This document shows, piece by piece, positions 14,431-19,173 of a stretch of 19,173 bases of DNA. Origin of the DNA: Chloroflexota bacterium (GTDB lineage Bacteria; Chloroflexota; Anaerolineae; Anaerolineales; DRMV01). The DNA lies in NCBI GenBank assembly GCA_013153335.1, contig JAADEP010000214.1:1-19173 (forward strand), given 5' to 3'. Position 1 is the stretch's first letter, and each line of letters begins with the position of its first letter. The position numbers were made by a program, and so were the translations under genes. The notes beneath the pieces are model-generated. The model saw only the letters and a list, made by a program, of their open reading frames with translations. It had not been told where the DNA came from and ran no database searches.

Positions 14431-16642
14431 TCCTTCCGCGTGCACTCGCCTCTTTGTGCGAGGGGTGAATCGCTTTGTGGAGTGGCTCGGGCGCTGGCTG
14501 CCCGAGGACCCGGAGGAGCGTTTCCGGGTGAAGCTGTGGATCGTGCGGGTTATCGCGGTAACAGATATCATTTTGGGCCTCTACTACTTCTATTACCGCT
14601 ACACCAACTCCATCAACTATCAGGCCTTGTGGTTCGCCTTGCCGCTGCTCATGGCCGAAACCTATTCCTTCATCGGAACGCTGCTTTTCATCCATACGAT
14701 CTGGCGCATGGTGTACCGCAAGGCTCCGCCTCCGTTGCAAGGGCAGACGGTCGACGTGTTCATCACCACATACCAGGAGCCCTTGGAGGTCTTGCGTCCG
14801 ACGGTCGAGGCCGCGGTCCGCATCCGTTACCCGCACAAGACGTATGTCTTGGACGACGGGAACCGGCCCGAAGTCCGCAAGATGTGCGAAGAGCTGGGCG
14901 CGATTTATCTCACCCGAGGCCCTGAGTGGGAAGGGCGCCCTCGCTACGCCAAAGCCGGGAACGTGAACAACGCGCTCATGCGCACTTCGGGCGATTTCAT
15001 CCTCATGCTCGACGCGGACCAAATCCCCACGCCCGAGATCCTCGATCGGGTTATGGGATACTTCCGCGATCCTCGGGTCGCGTTCGTGCAAACGCCGCAA
15101 TACTTCTACAACGTGCCGCCCGAGGACCCCTTCGCGAGCCAAGCGCCGTTGTTCTACGGGCCCATCCAGCAAGGTAAGGATGGGTGGAACGCGGCCTTCT
15201 TCTGCGGCACCAACGCGGTGCTGCGCCGGGATGCGCTCATGCACTTGGGCGTCATCCGCTATGTGCAGGATATGGAAAAGCGGGTGCTCCGCTCGCTGGC
15301 GCGCTTGCCCGTCGATATGGCAACGGGCAAGATCCGCATCCCGCGGCGCTATCGGCGTTTCGCCCGCCGCATCTCAGAGGCCGCGAAGAAAGCGGCCGCG
15401 GACCTGCGAGCCAACCGGCCTCTGGAAGAGGTGTTGCGCGACTTCAACCAGGTCGTCCAGGAAATTCAACGCGAGATCGTGCTCGAGGACCTCAAGGCCA
15501 TTGCCCGCGATCTAGCCGAGCTGGAGGCCCTCGAGGCGCAACGGCAGGGCATCTCGCCGTCTGAGGCGGGCAAGGTGTGGCGCTATAGCCCTAAACGGGC
15601 CGAAGCGCTGCTGCGGGCCATCGCACCGGCCCATACGGCCGCGCGGCGGGTCATGGCCCTGGAGGTGGTGCGCGACACTCGCAAGGCCATTGAACAGGGC
15701 CTCAACGTGCTGGCGAGCGAGCTGGCCGGCTTGGTCGCGCCGCCGCCCGAGGTGTTAGGCTTAGACCCTGAAACGCTGCAAGCCTTGCAGCTCGAGACCA
15801 ACGAGGCGCTGGACCTCTTCCCCATTGACGTGCTCACCGTGACCGAAGATATGGCGACCGCGCTACAGCTGCACGCGCTGGGCTGGAAGTCGGTGTTCCA
15901 TCCAGAGATTTTGGCTTATGGCCTGGCGCCCGAAGACCTGGGCAGCGCGCTGCAACAGCGCTTTCGCTGGGCGGTGGGGACGATTCAGGTGTTCTTGCGC
16001 CACAACCCCTTGACCAAGCCGGGCCTCACCTGGGCGCAGCGGTTGCAGTATTTCATGACCGTGTATAGCTACTTCTCTGGCTTCGCGAGCATTGTGTATT
16101 TGCTCTCGCCGGTCATCTACCTGCTCTTCAAGATCGCGCCCGTGGTTTCCTTTGCCAGCGAGTTCCTGTGGCGGATCGGGCCGTACTTAGCGGTGAATCA
16201 ACTGCTTTTCCTGGTCGTTGGATGGGGCCTGAACACCTGGCGCGGGGAGCAATACAGCCTGGCCCTGTTCCCGGTGTGGATCCGGGCCGTGATCGCGGCC
16301 TTCAGCGGGCAGCGTATCCAGTTCCAGGTGACGCCCAAGAGCCGCCGCGAAGGGGTTTACATCGGCCTGGTCTGGCCTCAGCTTGCCATCATGGTGCTCC
16401 TGGTCATCAGCCTGCTTTACGCCATCTTTGGCCTGATTGTGGGCTGGCGCAACGACTGGACCGGCGTGACCATCAACGCGTTCTGGGCCGCGTACGACCT
16501 GCTTATGCTGCAAATCATCGTTCGGGCATCGGTGTGGCGACCCAAGACCAAGATGCCCACGCCCGAAGAGATGTTGCAGCGCATCTTGCGCGGGGAACGC
16601 AACCCGGTCGCTCCAGCAGCCACCGCGGCCGCGGGCGACTGA
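14414..16642 (+). CDS. BcsA-like processive beta-glycosyltransferase (cellulose synthase catalytic subunit) with large insertion
   Basis: GT2-family membrane enzyme that polymerises UDP-glucose (presumed) and extrudes the glucan. The 742 residues show N-terminal membrane helices (about 43-100), VFITTYQEP (115-123), DDG (147-149), DAD (200-202), FVQTPQYFYN (224-233), FFCGTN (262-267), TED with catalytic-base D479, QRFRW (515-519), further membrane helices, and the gating-loop motif FQVTPK (637-642). Between FFCGTN and TED lie about 210 residues instead of the usual 20-30. The extra block, about 283-470, is charged and helix-prone. The protein ends about 40 residues after its last helix, so no PilZ domain (no RxxxR/DxSxxG) is present. 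ATG 14414 overlaps the upstream gene; its ribosome site is weak. A different beta-linked product (curdlan- or mixed-linkage-type) cannot be excluded. Confidence 0.85.
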   Translation: MKLNINPSACTRLFVRGVNRFVEWLGRWLPEDPEERFRVKLWIVRVIAVTDIILGLYYFYYRYTNSINYQALWFALPLLMAETYSFIGTLLFIHTIWRMVYRKAPPPLQGQTVDVFITTYQEPLEVLRPTVEAAVRIRYPHKTYVLDDGNRPEVRKMCEELGAIYLTRGPEWEGRPRYAKAGNVNNALMRTSGDFILMLDADQIPTPEILDRVMGYFRDPRVAFVQTPQYFYNVPPEDPFASQAPLFYGPIQQGKDGWNAAFFCGTNAVLRRDALMHLGVIRYVQDMEKRVLRSLARLPVDMATGKIRIPRRYRRFARRISEAAKKAAADLRANRPLEEVLRDFNQVVQEIQREIVLEDLKAIARDLAELEALEAQRQGISPSEAGKVWRYSPKRAEALLRAIAPAHTAARRVMALEVVRDTRKAIEQGLNVLASELAGLVAPPPEVLGLDPETLQALQLETNEALDLFPIDVLTVTEDMATALQLHALGWKSVFHPEILAYGLAPEDLGSALQQRFRWAVGTIQVFLRHNPLTKPGLTWAQRLQYFMTVYSYFSGFASIVYLLSPVIYLLFKIAPVVSFASEFLWRIGPYLAVNQLLFLVVGWGLNTWRGEQYSLALFPVWIRAVIAAFSGQRIQFQVTPKSRREGVYIGLVWPQLAIMVLLVISLLYAIFGLIVGWRNDWTGVTINAFWAAYDLLMLQIIVRASVWRPKTKMPTPEEMLQRILRGERNPVAPAATAAAGD

Positions 16643-16673
16643 ACCCATTGGCAAATCCCACCGGAGGAGAGGA

Positions 16674-16712
16674 CGAAGGCGGATGGCATTGTGCCGTCCG
16701 CCTTTGGCTTTT
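16674..16712 (+). terminator. Intrinsic terminator of the bcs-type operon, in the convergent gap with dnaX
   Basis: AAGGCGGATGGCA (16676-16688) pairs with TGCCGTCCGCCTT (16692-16704), a 13-bp stem with one G-U wobble and loop TTG, extendable by two outer pairs. It is followed by TGGCTTTT on the plus strand. The T-run overlaps the dnaX stop codon (TAA, 16713-16711). On the minus strand no good T-run follows, so it serves mainly the plus-strand operon. Confidence 0.8.
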
Positions 16713-18456
16713 AAGGGGCTGGGGACGGCTCGTCGTCGGGCCCCAGAGGCTGGATGCGGCCTCCGAGTTCGTGCAAGGCGCGCAGCACGGGGTGTTCGGG
16801 CACATCCCCTTGATCATGAGAAATGACCTCGATACGCCATGGGAAGGTGTGCCCAAATACGTGGACGAAGGCTTGATTGAGCAAAGCGCGCCGCTCCGGC
16901 ACATCCATGCGCCGCGCGAGCACCCGGCTGGGCATGGCCAGAATCAGGGTGCCCTGGCGCACGGTGTAGGGGCTGAGCCGTTGCACCAACGCGGGCAGTT
17001 CGTGGGACCGTTTGTGCGTTCGCACGTAGGTCCGGATGTATTGCAGCACTTCGGGCCACCGGGCCTGGATGGCCTCGAGGGAGGGCGCGCGCGGTGTAGC
17101 GGCTGCACTGGTGGGTTGGGGCGCCTCACTGCGTGTAGCCCTTGAGGGGGTTGCGCCTTGGTCTGGCGCAGCAGAGGGCGTTTCGTGGCGCGCGCCATCC
17201 TTCGGGGGGTGGGGGCTCGACGGGGGTGACGGCGACGCTGGTGTGGTCGCTGAAGCCGAACGCGGAGGGGCCGGTTGGGTCGCTGCGGCCTGGGGCTGTG
17301 AGGATGGCGACGGGCGCGCCGCGGGTTGGCCCCGCGTCGCGGGGTTGGGTTGGGCCGAGGTTTGGGCCCGCGCGGGCGCGGGGCCCAACAGAGCTTCGGT
17401 GACGGCCAGCTCCAGCGCGAGTCCGGGTTCCATCGTTCGGGCTTCCGCGCTCGCGCGCTGAAAGAGCCGGATCCATCGCACCAGGGTCTCGGCCGGCAGG
17501 GTTTGCACGACGTCGGCCCAACGGGCTCGCTGTTCGGGCGTGAGTGCGTCGGCCGCGTCCGGTCCGGCCAATCGCATGCGCAACCACTGGCGCAGCCATT
17601 CGACCAGACGCCGCGCGATTTGACGCGCGTCGGTACCTTGATCGAGCAGCGCTTGAACTTGGGCCAATGCGGTTGTGGTATCCCCTTGCACCAATGCAGT
17701 CAGCAGGGCTTCGATAGCCTCTTCGGGCACGGTCCCCAAAAGGCGTTGGACCAAGGCCAGGGTGATGGGTTCGCCCGCGGAGGCCAGTTGGTCGAGCAGT
17801 GAGATCGCGTCGCGCAGGCTGCCGTTCCCCTGTCGCGCGATGTACCGCAGCGCGTCTTCGTCGATGACAATGCCCTCAGCCTCCGCAATGCGCCGCAAGT
17901 AGGCCACCATCTTGTCCAGGGGAATGGGCCGGAAAGGGTAGAACTGGCATCTTGAGCGCACGGTCGCGGGAATTTTGTGGGGCTCGGTCGTGGCCAGGAT
18001 GAAAATCGCGTGGTCGGGCGGCTCTTCAAGGGTTTTGAGGAGCGCGTTGAAGGCCGCGGTCGAGAGCATATGCACTTCGTCGATGATGTAGACCTTATAC
18101 CGACCTTCGGCGGGGCTGTAATGGATTTTGTCGCGCAGGGCGCGTACGTCGTCCACGCTGGTGTGCGAGGCCGCGTCAATCTCAATGAGGTCGACAAAGC
18201 GGCCTTCGTTGATGGCGCGGCACACCCGGCATTGGTCGCAGGGGCGTTGTTCGGGGTCGGGATGCTCGCAGTTGAGGGCTTTGGCCATGAGCCGTGCGGT
18301 GGTGGTTTTGCCCGTGCCCCGCGGTCCGGCGAAGAGATACGCGTGGGCGATGCGCCCGGTCTGAATCGCGTGGCGCAAGGTACGTACCACGGCCTCTTGG
18401 CCGACCATATCCTCCCAGCGCCGAGGGCGCCAACGGCGGTAGAGGGCTTGGCTCAT
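16711..18456 (-). CDS. dnaX: DNA polymerase III subunit gamma/tau
   Basis: Clamp-loader ATPase of the replicase, 581 residues. The AAA+ core shows LYRRWRP at the N-terminus, Walker A GPRGTGKT (44-51), a zinc-binding cysteine set (C63, C73, C76, C79), Walker B IIDEVH (124-129), the TTEPHKI sensor stretch (156-162) and the SRC arginine-finger motif (168-170). A long Ala/Pro/Ser/Thr-rich linker (about 375-465) precedes a C-terminal domain beginning near EAIQARWPEVL, presumably tau-like. The ATG at 18456 follows AGGAGA. It overlaps the upstream DUF1992 stop as ATGA, so the pair is coupled. The linker lacks an obvious A-rich slippery heptamer, so a shorter gamma form by frameshifting is not evident. 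Confidence 0.96.
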   Translation of the reverse strand: MSQALYRRWRPRRWEDMVGQEAVVRTLRHAIQTGRIAHAYLFAGPRGTGKTTTARLMAKALNCEHPDPEQRPCDQCRVCRAINEGRFVDLIEIDAASHTSVDDVRALRDKIHYSPAEGRYKVYIIDEVHMLSTAAFNALLKTLEEPPDHAIFILATTEPHKIPATVRSRCQFYPFRPIPLDKMVAYLRRIAEAEGIVIDEDALRYIARQGNGSLRDAISLLDQLASAGEPITLALVQRLLGTVPEEAIEALLTALVQGDTTTALAQVQALLDQGTDARQIARRLVEWLRQWLRMRLAGPDAADALTPEQRARWADVVQTLPAETLVRWIRLFQRASAEARTMEPGLALELAVTEALLGPAPARAQTSAQPNPATRGQPAARPSPSSQPQAAATQPAPPRSASATTPASPSPPSSPHPPKDGARHETPSAAPDQGATPSRATRSEAPQPTSAAATPRAPSLEAIQARWPEVLQYIRTYVRTHKRSHELPALVQRLSPYTVRQGTLILAMPSRVLARRMDVPERRALLNQAFVHVFGHTFPWRIEVISHDQGDVPEHPVLRALHELGGRIQPLGPDDEPSPAP

Positions 18457-18878
18457 GCCATCTCCTGTTGCGCCTGGCGGAGCTCAGCTTCCCAGTCCAA
18501 GGGCGTGAGGGGCGTGCTGCCGAAGGGGCGCTCGAGGTTGTAATCTCGGATAAAGGCGTTGATGCGCGCCAGGGATTGCTGCAGGCTGCGCAGGGCCTGC
18601 GCTCGCCGCGGGTCATGAGCCGGGATATAAGCCAACGTTTGGCGGAGCTGCCGGCGCCACGCGGCAATAGCCTGGCGAATTTGTTGGCCGCGCCAAATCC
18701 AAGGGGGCGTAAGGTCGTGGGTCTGCAAAAGATGAAACGCGGCCCACCACGTTTTGGGCAAGTAGGGGTTTTCGGGCTCCAGGGGCACCCTGCGCCCGTG
18801 ATAGCGAGAACTCGAGAGCGTGCCCTCTTCCCGGGCCCGACGGATGCGCTCCTCTGCCAACCGAGCTACCCAATCCAT
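18453..18878 (-). CDS. DUF1992 (DnaJ subfamily C member 28-like) protein
   Basis: Small helical protein of 141 residues. The N-terminal signature MDWVARLAEERIRRAREEG, a PLEPENPYLPKTWWAAFHLLQ block and a downstream PPWIWRGQQIRQ block match the DUF1992/DnaJ homologue C28 conserved domain. Its molecular role is not established. The usual LPGxGKP-like turn after EEG is replaced by SSSRYHGRRVPL, a divergent version. I chose ATG 18878 because GGGGAGG precedes it by about 9 nt. The longer open frame to 18965 would begin inside the repeat and cross the promoter. The stop overlaps the dnaX ATG, making a two-gene operon. Confidence 0.75.
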   Translation of the reverse strand: MDWVARLAEERIRRAREEGTLSSSRYHGRRVPLEPENPYLPKTWWAAFHLLQTHDLTPPWIWRGQQIRQAIAAWRRQLRQTLAYIPAHDPRRAQALRSLQQSLARINAFIRDYNLERPFGSTPLTPLDWEAELRQAQQEMA

Positions 18879-18908
18879 GTTCCCAAACCTCCCCTGAGGC
18901 TTGGGGCA

Positions 18909-18917
18909 ATTGTACCA
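18909..18917 (-). promoter_or_regulatory. Extended -10 promoter for the DUF1992-dnaX operon
   Basis: On the minus strand TGGTACAAT (18917-18909) fits an extended -10 element (TGnTACAAT). The -35 position at 17-bp spacing is a poor match (TTCGAG). It lies 31 bp upstream of the DUF1992 ATG, giving a leader of about 24 nt that holds the GGGGAGG ribosome site. Confidence 0.55.
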
Positions 18918-18954
18918 TTCCCACTCGTTAGCTCGAATGAATGATAGAAAGGGA

Positions 18955-19042
18955 GTGCACGCCAATGTTGTAGAAATGTCAAGCGGCGCGGGGAAGGTGC
19001 AAGGGGCTGCCGCCGTTGAGCCAGACAGGGCGGGCCTTGAGC
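18955..19042. repeat. Dispersed/tandem ~88-bp repeat, copy 1
   Basis: Begins GTGCACGCCAATGTTGTAGA and ends CCTTGAGC. By hand alignment it agrees with copy 2 at roughly three quarters of positions. The best conserved blocks are GTGCACGC, AATGTTGTAGAAA, GGAAGG, CCGTTGAG and GCCTTGAGC. TCAA-G-CGGCG (18979-18988) can pair with CGCCGTTGA nearer the 3' side, giving a 9-bp stem with one bulge. No credible ORF or RNA family is recognised. Confidence 0.75.
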
Positions 19043-19084
19043 ACCGGGGCGTCGCTCCTCAGCTTCTACCCTTGGGCGCCGCGG

Positions 19085-19173
19085 GTGCACGCAAATGTTG
19101 TAGAAACGGTCACGTGGCGAGAGGAAGGCGAAGAGGGCTGTCACCGTTGAGTAAGGCACAACGCGCCTTGAGC
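19085..19173. repeat. Dispersed/tandem ~88-bp repeat, copy 2 (reaches window end)
   Basis: Same order of conserved blocks as copy 1, starting exactly 130 bp later. The 42 bp between the copies (19043-19084) are not repeated within the window. The copy ends at the last base of the window, so an array may continue. The stem seen in copy 1 is only partly kept here. Confidence 0.72.

Noticed and set aside
17100..17340. Programmed frameshift site in the dnaX linker
   Set aside because: Only short C/G runs are present, such as CAC CCC CCG. There is no A-rich slippery heptamer or clear ribosome-stimulating element in the right place.
18866..19159. 97-codon minus-strand open frame running through both repeats
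   Set aside because: No ribosome site, overlap with the dnaX-operon promoter and start, and no recognisable domain. The similarity between its segments only reflects the DNA repeat.
18955..19173. Repeats considered as a CRISPR array or integron attC sites
   Set aside because: The units are too long and too divergent for CRISPR, with a single 42-bp spacer. GTTGAGC/GTTGAGT fits the attC core GTTRRRY, but no matching RYYYAAC partner lies at the proper place and no cassette ORF or integrase is present.

Overview
The window is a GC-rich bacterial chromosome segment with ordinary, densely packed genes. The best guess for the source is a member of the Chloroflexota (Anaerolineae-like). This is inferred from an acyl-CoA synthetase embedded in a branched-chain amino acid-type ABC operon, a cellulose synthase pair without outer-membrane partners, and strong AGGAGG ribosome sites. 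No rRNA, tRNA or taxonomic marker is present to confirm it.

Layout. (1) Positions 1-587, minus strand: the first 195 codons of a GDP-mannose 4,6-dehydratase gene, cut by the window edge, with its own sigma70-type promoter near 635-664. (2) Positions 863-8021, plus strand: a textbook promoter followed by livG, an AMP-forming acyl-CoA synthetase, livH, livM, a lipoprotein livK and livF. This is a complete HAAT-family importer with a CoA ligase as its second gene. (3) Positions 8136-10546, plus: a large protein joining a GAF-like region, a SpoIIE/PP2C phosphatase and a GHKL kinase domain, overlapping by ATGA a STAS anti-sigma-factor antagonist. Together these form a compact RsbU/RsbW/RsbV-type partner switch. 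(4) Positions 10584-16704, plus: a new leader, then a BcsB-like protein, two tandem paralogous PAP2 membrane phosphatases and a BcsA-like processive glycosyltransferase, ending at a strong hairpin. (5) Positions 16711-18878, minus: a DUF1992 protein translationally coupled to dnaX, convergent with the bcs unit. (6) Positions 18955-19173: two copies of a ~88-bp non-coding repeat with a 130-bp period, reaching the window end.

How the genes fit together. The Liv proteins would import a small organic solute, and the CoA ligase could trap a carboxylate substrate by thioesterification. The partner-switch pair has no sigma factor beside it, so its output is unknown. It lies between the transporter and the exopolysaccharide genes and could couple nutrient state to either. 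The bcs unit would make and extrude a beta-glucan. It lacks BcsC, BcsZ and a PilZ domain, and two lipid-phosphatase-like proteins sit between the catalytic and accessory subunits.

The strongest unusual signal is in the BcsA-like enzyme. About 185 residues of charged, probably helical sequence are inserted between the FFCGTN motif and the TED catalytic motif. Both PAP2 paralogues lack the usual lysine of their first motif. The terminal repeat pair, the structured bcs leader and the livK-livF hairpin are further points to check.
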